From Branchinecta lynchi (taxonomy: Eukaryota; Arthropoda; Branchiopoda; Anostraca; Branchinectidae), in contig JAKZAP010000012.1 in NCBI GenBank assembly GCA_023053575.1, positions 12,383,532-12,447,531 of the forward strand: DNA of 64,000 nucleotides. The letters are read 5' to 3'. The translations under genes and the position numbers were made by a program. Positions 1 through 11,016 of the stretch are shown here, one piece after another. Positions within the stretch are counted from its first letter, which is position 1. Each line of letters opens with the position of its first letter. The notes beneath the pieces are model-generated. The model saw nothing but the letters and a program-made list of their open reading frames with translations. It made no database searches and was not told where the DNA came from.

Positions 1-884
1 AAAAGTTGTCCGTCTGTGCACACAATAACTGCCGAAGGGAATGATATATTTTGATGAAACTTGGTATGAGGGTTGTTTGGGTCAAGAGTAAGGTCGAGTT
101 CGTAGATGGGCTCTGTAGCCCTACATTTAGAGGTGGGGGAGGGGGTTTAAATTAAGGGGCAAATGAAATATTTGTAAACATATAATGTGATAGTCGACTA
201 TGGGGTAAGAAGACATGCTGAACACGATGGTGAAAACTTTTTTGTCATGGGACAAGTAGTTCGCCCGGAATCCGGCCGAAACCGGAAAGTTTGTTAAAAG
301 TAAAAGTTTTATTTGAAGTTGGTTAGATGTTCGATTTAGGGGTAAGAAGACATGCTGAACACGATGGTGAAAATCATTTTTTTGCCGGACAAGTAGTTAG
401 CCCGGAATCTGGCCGAGAACGGCAAGTCTGTTAAAAGTAAAAGTTTTATTTGAAATTGATTAGATGTTCGATTTAGGGGTAAGAAGACATGCTGAACACT
501 TATATGATAAGTATTTTCTACCCGGACAACTTGTTCGCCCGGAATCAGGCCAAAACCGGAACATTTGTTAAAAGCAAAAGTTTTCTTTGAAGTTGATTAG
601 ATGACAGATTTGGGTGTAAGAAGATGCGCTGAATCTGTATATGATAACCTTCTTTCTTTCTTTTTACCGGGAGATATAGGTCGTTCGGAATCCGGTTGAA
701 ACGTTTCTTTTTATAAGTTAAAGTCTTACTTGAAGTTGATTAGATATTCTTTATACGGATAAGAAGAGACGCTGAATTCGTTTCTGAACTTTTTTTTGTG
801 TGGACAAGTATATGGTAGTTCGTTCGCAATTGTCTGAATCAAATATTAGATTTTTGGGATCCCATCGAAACCTTTGGTCTTGTT
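1..884 (+). repeat. Family A interspersed repeat (left part cut by window edge)
   Basis: Starts inside the element and ends with the family's 3' signature GGGATCCCATCGAAACC followed by TTTGGTCTTGTT. The interior is 6-7 degenerate monomers of about 115 bp, each containing 'gtaagaagacatgctgaa' and a 'cccggaatccggccgaaacc'-like block. Related copies lie at 3590-4577, 14853-15760, 27985-28865, 45803-47240 and 56459-57393. No coding capacity is seen. Confidence 0.85.
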
Positions 885-2423
885 GTTAGAGGGGTTAGAA
901 TGTACCATATGAAATTGGGACCTCCGGGTTTAGAAATATATGGAATGATTATGGAAGTAGGTTGCTTTAGTATTACAGCTAAGACAAGACAGGTCCTTTA
1001 ATGTTTTAAGTCATGGTAACCGGTCCCGGCTGGTGTCCACCGGTGCCGGCACCGGCCTGGCACCGGGTACTTGCTGTACACTAAAATAAAAGGTGGACAA
1101 CCCCTCGGCTGTAGACAATCTGTCTCCGTCAGTTAGGCTGAAATTTAGCTTTAGGACGCAAGCGTTTTCGACTAAAACAAGACCAAAGACGTCGCCTGTT
1201 TCCAAACCGGGCATATTTTGGCTTTACATATTCCTGTTGGATTCCAGGAGACTCAAGTCCAATAAGAAAACTGGTGAAATAAAAAACTTTCTAGTTTAAT
1301 TTGTAATTGTGCAAAATTTTCGTGTATAGCTATCATACCGTTGAGAAAATATATTTAGACACCCACTTACAGAACACCGAAGTTCAACTGGAAATTATAA
1401 ATGAATGATAGTAGCGTTTTTGCAGATACCATGGTATCTGTTACCACGGTAACTGAATCTACAATTAGTCGTTTTTGCAGTTACCATGGTATCTGATACA
1501 CGGTTGCTCTGCAAAAACGACTATTGCCGAAACTGTGTTTTTCGAAGTCGTCCCAAAAGAAAAACAGATATCCAGTTACATCACTAAGTGCTAAACTTCT
1601 TTCTCACCAATTTGAAAGTGAGATCACTTTTCAGATACCACGATCAGTTACCACGGTCGGATCGTCGGACCAAAAGAGGATCAAGATCCCGAGGGGCTAC
1701 TCACCAAAAGGGGCTACTCGCCGAGGGGCTACTCACCAAAAGAGGATCAAGATCCCGAGGAGCTACTCACTTAAATTTTTGGCGTACACAGATAAGAGGC
1801 AGAGAGGCATGGAGGCAGTCCCGGAAGCCCGGAGGCAGGCCCGGAGTCAGGCCTGGAGACACGGAGGCAGGCAGGGACCGTATACACCTTGCGACAGAAG
1901 TGACCAGTCACTCGCACGATCCACTCCCCCTTCTGCTGCATAAACAGCACACTGCGAAGCCGCACTTGCAAACAGGGTTACCGCATGTCACTCGATAATA
2001 TCAATTGTCGCTCTATTTTGTTTTTGTCGCTCTTGTGCTACGTATGAAATTAATACACTCTATTTGAATTAACGTTCAGGTGTGTAGTTGTTGCAGCGGC
2101 AATCCGACAGAAATTGACCATTTCAGTTTTTTTCATAAAAAAAAACTAATGTGTCATTCTTGCAGCGGTGATTCTAACCAAAAGTGGCCATTTCAAGTTT
2201 TTTCACAAGAATACATTTTTAATCCCATTCACTCTCTGTTTTTGGTCAAAAGTCACTCTCTAAATTTTGTGAATGGCGCAACCCCACGCACGTCGTATTA
2301 AGCTTGGCATTCAACTAGGCGAATTCGGAGCCACTAGCGGCAAAAACTCGCGCAGCGTCATTTGAACTCCCGACCGAATTATATTCGCGTCGCGGAAGAT
2401 TCGCGTTCTGTGGGCACCGAAGA
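885..2423. other. Non-coding, repeat-derived stretch
   Basis: No gene recognised. 885-960 matches (inverted) a stretch near 49300-49390. 1680-1770 holds short tandem copies of a 'ctactcaccaaaag' unit, and 1805-1875 is a purine-rich GGAGGCAGG-like tandem. 1960-2270 resembles 16520-16935, so both are copies of one dispersed repeat. Confidence 0.5.
1415..1525. repeat. Fold-back sequence with perfect palindrome
   Basis: CAGATACCATGGTATCTG (1423-1440) is a perfect 18-bp palindrome. Just downstream, AGTCGTTTTTGCAG (about 1467-1480) is inverted as CTGCAAAAACGACT (about 1510-1523), enclosing a second CCATGG-centred palindrome. This looks like a small fold-back element or the remains of one. Confidence 0.6.
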
Positions 2424-2780
2424 AGAGCAAAATAACACTAGAGAGTAGCGCCAAGACTTAATAAAATTGACACACATTCAAATAGCAGAGGTACTAGCAC
2501 CACTAGCGACAGAGAACGTCCCTGCTCAAACTCATTCAGTCGTTCACCAACGCTGGCTCCGATAATTTCATATTCTGAAGGTTGAAACAAAAATGATACA
2601 GCCTTCATTGTTTCCTTGCCGTGTTCAGACCGCACTTTTGCTTTACTAGAAATTTCTAAACCCGCAAGTTTGTCTCGCTTTAAATGCCGCAAGCATGGTT
2701 GGCGGCGCTACAAGTATAACCCTTTTGCAATACATAAAAAGCATAGGTCTTGGCGCTACTGCCTAGTGTTATTTTGCTCT
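2424..2780. mobile_element. MITE-like element with ~35-bp terminal inverted repeats
   Basis: The left end AGAGCAAAATAACACTAG is inverted at the right end as CTAGTGTTATTTTGCTCT, and similarity continues inwards through 'agtagcgccaagac'. The flanks carry an imperfect direct repeat (ggcaccgaag / ggcaccaag), compatible with an 8-10 bp target duplication. Related pieces of the same ends occur near 61085 and 61905. Confidence 0.65.
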
Positions 2781-3589
2781 GGCACCAAGCTACACACCAT
2801 AGTAGGCATCTATTCATTTGAACAATAGCCTACGTAGCAGACTCCATAGTCTCATTTTCATCTTTGACACTGCAAAACGGATACGTCAGTCGTCAACTGC
2901 ATTATATTAGTGTTATATTTCGGCGCTTCTTGGCAAGGGTCCTTTTCAGGCTTAAGCTGCTCAAGCTGGAAAATGAACTTGAGTAGAAACATCGAAAGAT
3001 TCTAGCTTGACATCTGATATTTCTTGGTTTTTTCTTTTTCATCCTTGTCCAGAATTACTGGCAAGATTTCAAATTTCATCGTTTCCCGGAAATTATAACA
3101 GCATGTAACCCCAAACAGACCTAGCGTAATACACAACTTAACCAAAATCATAGATCAGTTGTAGCCTCCTTCGCACACTACGTGGCAGCTTACCATTTGG
3201 TTCTACGACTTTCTCCTTTCATAACTGGCTAAAATAAACAAATTGGGGAATCTGTAGACCGAAATGAGCGGATTCACAAGCTGATTTCAGTCAGTCTTTT
3301 TTCGACCACGACTTATTTAGTGACAGTGTGTACTGCTGACCTCGCTGCTTAGTTGCCGTGCCCTCCTGCAACAATTAGAAGGGTAAGCGGATATCCCTAA
3401 AAAACTGAAGGTATTCCGGTAGTGACTATCCGTTGTTTTGGATGCCTAACGCTGAATGCCAAACGTTTGCCATATGCCAAACATTGGGCACCCTAACACC
3501 GACCTCGGTCCACCTCGGTCTAGTACATTAAGACCTTTTTTGATAATCATGCTCTAACGCTGGGGCAGGGGTATACTGAGAATACAAAG
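2781..3589. other. No gene; family C fragment
   Basis: 2920-2975 contains the 'ttcggcgcttcttggcaagggtcc' block seen near 4690, 28985 and 45750, a short dispersed fold-back family here called C. Nothing else recognised. Confidence 0.45.
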
Positions 3590-4577
3590 AAGGCCAAAGG
3601 TTTCGATGGGATCCCAAAAGTTCAAAATTTGATCCAGCATTTCGGTCTTCGCCAGATCTCTTCGCAAGACTCCTTGAACATATTTACTACTACAATTTAG
3701 AAACAGATTAAGGCCAAATGGCTAATCATCTGAGAAACCAAGTTCACATACGGATTCAGTATTAGAATTTACACCTATATAAGTCATATCTATTTTGACG
3801 AAACCGATCAGCACTTCTTGCCTTACTTCTGCCAATTTTCCGGTTTCGGCCGAATTCCGCAACTACGTGTCCGGCGAAAAAATAAAGCTCAAAAACGAAT
3901 TCAGCTTATCTTCTTACCCCTAAATCGAACATCTAATCAACTTCAAATACAAATTTAACTAATGATAAATTTTCCGGTTTCAGCCGAATTCCGGGCGAAC
4001 TATAGGTCCGGGTAAGAAATGTGCTATATACGGATTCAGCATCTTTTCTCACCCCTGAATCGGACATCTAATCAACTGCAAGTAAAAGTTTTGCTTTCAA
4101 CAGATATTCGGGTTTTGGCCGGATACCGGGCGAACTACTTGTCCGGGTAGAAAATAATTTTCAATTTAAGTGTTCAGCATGTCTGCTTACCCCTAAATCG
4201 AACATCTAAGCAACATCAAATAAAACTTTAACTTTTGACAGACTTTCCGGTTTTAGCCGGATTCCGGGAGAACTACTTGTCCGGCAGGAAAATAGTTTTC
4301 ATAATCGTGTTCAGCATGTGTTCTTACTCCCTAATCAGCTATCTCATTGGTTGTTTAAAATATTTTGTTTGCCCCTTAATTTGAACCCCCACCCCTAGAT
4401 GTAGGGATACATAGCCCATCTCGACCTTTCCCTTGACCCAAAGAATCCTCACACCAAGTTTCATCAAAATATCTCTTTCCATTCAAGAGTAATCGTGCTC
4501 ACAGACGGACGGACAGACGGACAACTTTTGTCATAGGTACCGTATCCCTCAACTTACGTTTTGGGATCCCAAAAACG
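3590..4577 (-). repeat. Family A repeat, near full length, reverse orientation
   Basis: Begins with the reverse complement of the 3' end (GGCCAAAGGTTTCGATGGGATCCC) and ends with ACGTTTTGGGATCCCAAAA, the 5' end. It contains several ~115-bp monomers ('cttacccctaaatcgaacatctaatcaa' blocks) and the 'gacggacagacggac' run found near the 5' end of every copy. Confidence 0.85.
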
Positions 4578-4679
4578 TTTAAACTAAATAACACTTTCCA
4601 ATCACTGTTGCCAGATGCTTGACACAAGTATTCAAATAGTGTATCCAACGAATACGTCAGCTACGATTCTTCATCAGCG

Positions 4680-4800
4680 ATATTTCGGCCCTTCTTGGCA
4701 AAGGTCCCTGTCAGGCTGTCAATCTTCTTTTTTAGACGTTGATCCTGAAGATTGACAGCCAGACGGGACGGGGACCCTTGCCAAAAAGACCCTTGCCTAC
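4680..4800. repeat. Family C fold-back
   Basis: GGCTGTCAATCTTC (4714-4727) pairs perfectly with GAAGATTGACAGCC (4747-4760). The stem continues imperfectly outwards through 'cttggcaaaggtccctg' and 'ggggacccttgccaaaaag', giving a long hairpin. Confidence 0.7.
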
Positions 4801-7800
4801 TGACACGATCTTTGGAACAGACGATCAGGGTCGGGTGCTCGCAAACTAGAATTCCAGCACGGATTTGAGACAGAATTTTCGGGCGTTTTTGGAAGAAAAT
4901 CTGGCCGGGAAATCCTGATCGTGTGTTCGCAGTATCGCACAATAAAATAAATCCAATAATGCTAACTACCCAAGTGTTGCATGCCGGGGCCCATATGGGG
5001 CTCTGGTGAATGTATAGAAGCCAACTTGGGACCTAAGAAAAGAAAACTAAAGCCTACTTCACGTTTTCTGGTCTCCTTGACTTCTTCAAGGCCAGATACA
5101 GACAATTTAGCCTAACCTCGGAATGGTAAGGTTAACTTTCTAAAGTTATTATTCTTTTACTGCTCATTCTTCAATTTACAATCGACGACGCCATCTGTCG
5201 TCCTGAATAGAGTTTATTTGTTTTTGAACCCCCTTCAAGATGGCAGTCAAATCCGAGCCTAAAGAGTGCTCAAATTTAAGACTCATGCAACAAAAAATTG
5301 TAAGTTAACCGAAGTAAAGGCGGCGTCTCACCTTCTTTCAGAGAGAGTTTTTTTTGCTTTTACTTCGTCCATACCTTCACAACTATACTCAAATTTGCTT
5401 ATCAGCAGCAGGCGCAATCCCAATCCGGGCGATGTCTTCTCTGTCTGACAGATGGCAGTTCGAGAAAAAATAGGCAGTAATTTCAAAACGAGTTGGCCGC
5501 GCTGACTCGATGAACAATATTCTTCAGGTTTTGATGTGTTTGAAGCAGGTTTGAAGACTTGGCCTGGAACCTAAATAATAGTTCATGTACGTTCCCACAT
5601 GTTCTTAAAATTTCCCAACCAGATGCAAGTCAATGGATAACTTACTCACTTCTCAGATTTAAAGTTTTTGATTCATGAGGAGAAGGTGGCAGGTGGGAGA
5701 CACCATCATTTTCCGATGAGTCAGATTTTTATGAACACACTGTTACCTTTGTCTTCCCCAAAATCCTCACGGTAGCCAACGTTATCCACAAATTACTTGA
5801 AAACAACTCACTCCTGAACACTCTTGAACGCCAATCCGCATTGCTGTTGCTAATTATCTATTCATTGATCTCCTCCTTTCGCTTCTCAGAAGATTACTAG
5901 AACCTTTGAGAACATTGAGTGTCATGTAAAAGGGATTAAAACAACTAAGCATATCATCCTGTGGAGATATGTCGGCAGAAGAAATCATCGGCCAGTTAGA
6001 CATTTTTTGGTCTCGGAAGCTGAATATTATCTTAGTCCAGATGCAGAATCTTCAAGAAACCACGATAAAGAATTTAGTATAATTTAGGGCGTTCGGTTAT
6101 TATTATCTAGTTTACATCCTGAATTCCTTGGACTTACTGGAATTAACAAGAAAAATCAGAAAACACAATAGGTACTTAAAGAAATCGATAATGCAAATAA
6201 TTAGTTCAATTTTTCTACACATTTTCCAAATGCCTGCTACATTAAAAATGTTTTGTTAGATCCAAAGTCAAACTATGATTCCATCCTCCCCATATCGGGC
6301 GCTCCTGACCCTCACTGCTAGATGACCCTGCTGTCGGATTAGGTCTTTGGTGGGGGTATAGACGTTGCAAGTGCTAGAATGCTTATGATATAACTCCTTT
6401 AAGCTGTGTTGGTTTTGCTTTTTGCCTTCTTCGCCTTCTTCGCCTCTTCTGTCAGTGTCAGCTGTCTGTCAGACTTAGCGGCTCTTAATCTGCTCTTGAG
6501 TTGCTCAGAAACTGTCAAAATCATATGAAAATAACAAATTAAGAAATTAATATCAGGTACAGTAGAGGTATGCTTATGTGAACAGTTATTTTAATGTGAA
6601 CAGTGAAGTTTTGGGCTAAATGGTAGAATGAAGACCCAAAATACCTATACTGGTGTTTTGAGATGCCCTTAATTACCTACTTTGACTTACTGGTAGTTAG
6701 CTTTAGACACAGCAAGTGCATGAAAATAGCAAAGTCCACTGTCAACAAACATTCACAAAAGCATACCTCTACTGTAATATCCAAGTGTGTTTCTTTCTTT
6801 TGACACAACACAGTATGAAATTATTTCCCAGCAAAACATCCTTGTGTTTAAAAGTTAGTTTTCTTATATTTATTATGCTTTGTGCTGGCATTTTGTTTGG
6901 ACGGTCATGCCAGTAATGCAAAACTTTGTGCTACAGGTTACCTTACTCAGTTACCAGTTTAGTATTTGAGCTACCCATATTTTTAGCTACCTCTCGTAAA
7001 CTTGTGTAAATAAAGACAAAATCACAAGGATTGGATGTAAAACATCAAAATACATCCATTATGAGCAAATTAATGATATCAAATGTCATTCACTTACTTC
7101 TATTAATTTCTTCTTTGAATGATTACCCGGTGCAAAAGAAAGCCATGAAAGGTGTAAAAGAAAATTGATAACCAAAGGTGGCGCCAAAACGAATTGGAGG
7201 TAGTCAGCAGGTGTTTAGAAAGAAAGTCATTTGGCAGTGCTGCAACTTTGTTCGACAAAGACCAAGCAGATATCAGGTTGTAAAGAATAATTAAACCTTT
7301 CAGTCAAGGCTCAATTTCACACATTTAGTTAGTGTAGAGGCTGAAAAGAAACAGTGGCGATTGCAGACATATATTTGAATCATGGGTGCAAAAAGCAAGG
7401 TATCCTGTACTCTAGACAAGCTTTGTTTCCACTAACCTGTCCATCAAACTGGTAAATTAAGAGGAATAGCCAAAGATTATAAAACTTTAGCCTGTGGCTC
7501 TAATTTGACTTAATCTATTAGAAGTGAAATTAGTGGTAACACTGGTACAGTAGTTAAGTTATTATTAAGGCTGATGGTGCTGATTGTTTCACGATTGCTG
7601 TGCGTAAATACCCTATTGGGCACAATTTGGCAGGTTCGAATCAGGCTTGAATTCCATCATATTTTTCAGCGCAACTCAGATTCAGGCAAAATCTGTATTT
7701 TGTTAGTCCTTTACTTCTTTTATACTAGCCTACTGTACTATAATGAGTAAAAATCAAAGGCCTGCTTTGTGAACGGAAAAACAAAAAAGGGGATGTGCCC

Positions 7801-10210
7801 CCCAGGCACCCCCTTTCGGGTCCGTTCCATAGTCCTAAATCCCAGGGAAGTGCAGCAACTAACAGAGTAAAGTCGCCACGTACAATTCTGCCATGACGTT
7901 TTAGTGCACTAAAATGACTCGTAGTTGACTAAGGTAAATTTGACTTGAATGTGTGTGTCAATGTTTCCTCATTTTTAATTCCATGTTTTCTTTCAGGGTT
8001 AAAAGTAGATTATATCATTATGGCAAATTTGGTCCAGACATGGATGGTCCGGTCCGTGCCCGTCGTACTTAATTGAAATGTTCACTCGCTTTAATTTCGA
8101 TAACCAAATTACTAACTTTCAAGCCCAGCTCTTACTAGAAATGGTTTTTTCACGATAAAATGGCACGGAAATGGTGTTTTTAAAAAATACTTACTTTCCT
8201 TTCGAAATTAGGGATTCTTTTGTTAGAGCTTGTGGACTCTGTCCAGGCTTCGTTAGAAAATGTTGGATTTTGTATGCAACAAATTTAAATTGTGTGTTAA
8301 ATGTGTATAAATGGGAGAAAAATCCTGTTTTGCAACACCTGACCACAACGGCGCTGTATTGCGAACAAGTTATTGTCTGGCAAACCCGCACAATCTCAGC
8401 TAGATCTGAAAAGCGAAAAGTAAAATAAAGTGGTAAACAAAGATTTTCTTAAGAAGCAGATTTCAGAGGTTAATAGACCACATCCGTCGTCACTGGGTGT
8501 GTGAAAACAGTGAAAAGCAAAAGGGGTCCTTTAATACCGCGAACCAGGCCGTCTGTTATTAGAGAACCCTGCCGCAGCCAAAAATGAAAGATACATTTTA
8601 CAGCGACGGCCATACCAGTCGTTGTTTTTTTCGAGACGACTCTAATTGAATAATGATAGATCAATAGATAGCCGAGATACTAAGAAGGTCTTAGCTTCTC
8701 TGAAAGGATGAAGACTGGACTATTCTTATATAACAACAGAAATTCTAAAGGCAATTATACAAAGGCAAAGTTTTTTCAACGCTACACAACGCGGGCCTTT
8801 TATCCCATTTCTCGTTCGTTCTAGTCGTGTCAGAATTTACCCTAATACAAAATAAAGTATGTCCGTCTGGTTTAATACTCGCACAATCGCTCGACACAAT
8901 AACTCGAAGATTATTCAAATAATCTTTGAAATAACTTTTGTACTGGTACGTCTGCTACCAGTGCAACCACAAACATTAGTTGCGTTTTTTGCCTCTGTTC
9001 GCTGTTTCCTCTCTTTGTCCCATTTTTGTCAAAACAGCGAACACGCTGTTTCTCATTTTCTCGTTTGTACGCTGTTCCGTGTTCCGTGTTCTGTGTTCCG
9101 TTGTCTGTTTTGAAAAACACGGAACTTACTATCCTAACATGTTTGTCACTGTTCAGATAGAAAATTGCAGAGAGATTCGCAGATAGAAAAGAAAGAATTG
9201 CAGAAGTTCACAGGATAAAGATGGACCCTTAAAGTATGGTCGTTTTAGAATTTAACTTCCCGCCTAAAGACATGCTCAGGAGCCTGGGGCCAAGAAACAA
9301 ACAGATTTTGAAAATTGTACGCCACAAGAAAAATCAGCCTGATTCTGACATGAAGTGAGAGACATTGGTACATAACAGATCGTGATAAAATTGTCTATCT
9401 GGAAAGCTCGAAACATGCGACTGAGAATCCCAATTCCTGAAGTCTCAAACGCTCGAGAACCCAGAACAGCCTAGGTCCAAGCTGGATATCAACTTACTTT
9501 CTTGGTAAACCGGAACTAGCCTTACTGACTTTTTCGGGCTTTCCTGGGGGTACCAACCCCCCATAGCGACGCCCCTGGGCATTACTGTGTTTAGCTTTGA
9601 AAACTAAAGACTTATTATAGCCTATTATATTGTATTAATGGCTTATATGAAATGATCAGATACCTATCTGCTTGCAATCTGAAGCAAATGCGTTGCTGTC
9701 CTTTTTTCCCTCATCAGCATTTACATCTAGAAATCACAGACTTGTACTTAAACAGCCCAAAAAGTGGCCATTGTTGTTTTCCCCTTCTTTTTGTATGAAA
9801 ATAAACATATAAACAGAACTTTCGAAAATACAAGAGAAAAGAGGCTAGAAAAATATGGAAAAGACGGTGGGTCAATACAATGGGCTTTTATCCATTTTCA
9901 TGATTTGACAAGAGTCTTGTCCTAAAGTCTGTGATTGCACCATACGGAATTAGGTGAAGTCCGTACCACGTAAAATGTATGCTTACATAGTGAACTGAAA
10001 CAGAAAAAGCTCCTTGACTTCAAGGGGGATGGAGACAAGCAACCTTTGGCGTCACATACAGATGCTTTAACGAATTGGGTTATTGAGGGGCTTGTGAATG
10101 TTAGTGTGCAAGCCGCTACAGTTGCCAGTTAGTTGAAACCGAAGACATAATTTGAAGCCGAAGTAGCTCTTGAGATGGAAACAAAAATAATAGTAAACTG
10201 AAAAAAAAAT
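4801..10210. other. 5.4 kb with no recognisable gene
   Basis: Only short, low-complexity frames are present, and none shows a protein family I recognise. 8130-8260 resembles 16385-16480 ('tactagaaat...cacgataaa'), indicating a dispersed repeat. 9050-9105 is a small 'gttccgtgttc' tandem. Could hold introns, untranslated exons or old repeats. Confidence 0.4.
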
Positions 10211-10212
10211 GC

Positions 10213-10288
10213 TCCTCAAGCAGGATTCGAACCCTCAGCTTTCGGCTTCACCTACCAACGCTCAAACCGATCGAGCCGTCGAGGGGCT
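10213..10288 (-). tRNA. tRNA-like sequence (pseudogene or SINE head)
   Basis: On the minus strand the sequence has a 7-bp acceptor stem with one mismatch, a perfect 4-bp D stem (GCTC/GAGC) with a plausible D loop, a weak anticodon stem and a GGGTTCGAATCC box B. The T stem is imperfect and the base before the presumed anticodon is not T. I therefore read it as a degenerate tRNA or the head of a tRNA-derived SINE. Confidence 0.5.
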
Positions 10289-10321
10289 TGCTTCAGGTTC
10301 GATATAGAAGAGGTGCATTTT

Positions 10322-10545
10322 ATGATAAGGACTAGGTATTTACCGACAGGCTGGTCATTTTTACCGACTTTTTTTCAGGAAAAGCGACTGTTTTGACGAA
10401 AAACCGACTGTTTTTAAGAAAACCCATATTTTTTAAGAACAATCGACTATTTCGAAGAAAAATTGGCTTTTTCTAACAAAAAAATGTCTGTTTTTACGAA
10501 AAACGGACAGTGGGTACAGAGGATAGCCTTGTATGCTTTTTGGAC
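10322..10545 (+). repeat. Family D repeat
   Basis: 'ggtatttaccgacaggctggt' is followed by alternating 'gaaaaaccgactgttttt' blocks and ends 'ccttgtatgc'. The same order occurs at about 62955-63190, and in reverse at about 47250-47330. Confidence 0.6.
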
Positions 10546-10791
10546 TTACGACCCACATGCAAAAATAAAAATCCAGCAACAACCAAGAAAACATGAATCC
10601 CAAGTCCAAATGGCCAGCATTTTATTCAGTATGAAATTAGTCTGTAGCGTCCGAAGTCGAAAATGATAAAGTGTCCAGCGTGCTAGAAGATATCAACTAT
10701 GGGAAGGAATAGGAAATAGGCTTAGCATACATCTGTCAGCCTACCAATTATTATCGCTGATATAATAATTAACTCCATTCTCCCTAGTAAA

Positions 10792-11016
10792 ATGAGGTCT
10801 TGTCTGTCCCGATTGGCCAGACCCGCTTCTTCAATGTCCTTCGCTACTGATGTCGGCCCGGTTTCTTACGTGAGCCAGTGCGTTCGATTAACACCAATTC
10901 GCCCAGCGTCTACTTCCAATCGGATTGTCGCATCGTGGAGAACTGGAGCTGAAACTCAACTGAAGACGGCACCGAGGGCACTAAGGCGACTGAAAGGAAA
11001 GTCTGTAGCAACACTG
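10792..11016 (+). CDS. MTG2: Obg GTPase exon 1: mitochondrial leader
   Basis: ATG at 10792 opens 75 codons ending exactly at donor CTG|GTAAGA (phase 0). The product is rich in Arg, Ser and Ala with few acidic residues ([14 protein letters not shown] start), as expected of a mitochondrial presequence. A leader like this is poorly conserved, so the start rests on the open frame, composition and phase match to exon 2. Confidence 0.75.

Noticed and set aside
1524..1998. Overlapping 136-139 codon ORFs
   Set aside because: Two frames through short tandem repeats ('ctactcaccaaaag', GGAGGCAGG); composition reflects the repeats, not selection.
8171..8428. 85-codon ORF
   Set aside because: Overlaps a dispersed repeat also present at 16385-16480; mirrored by an antisense ORF.
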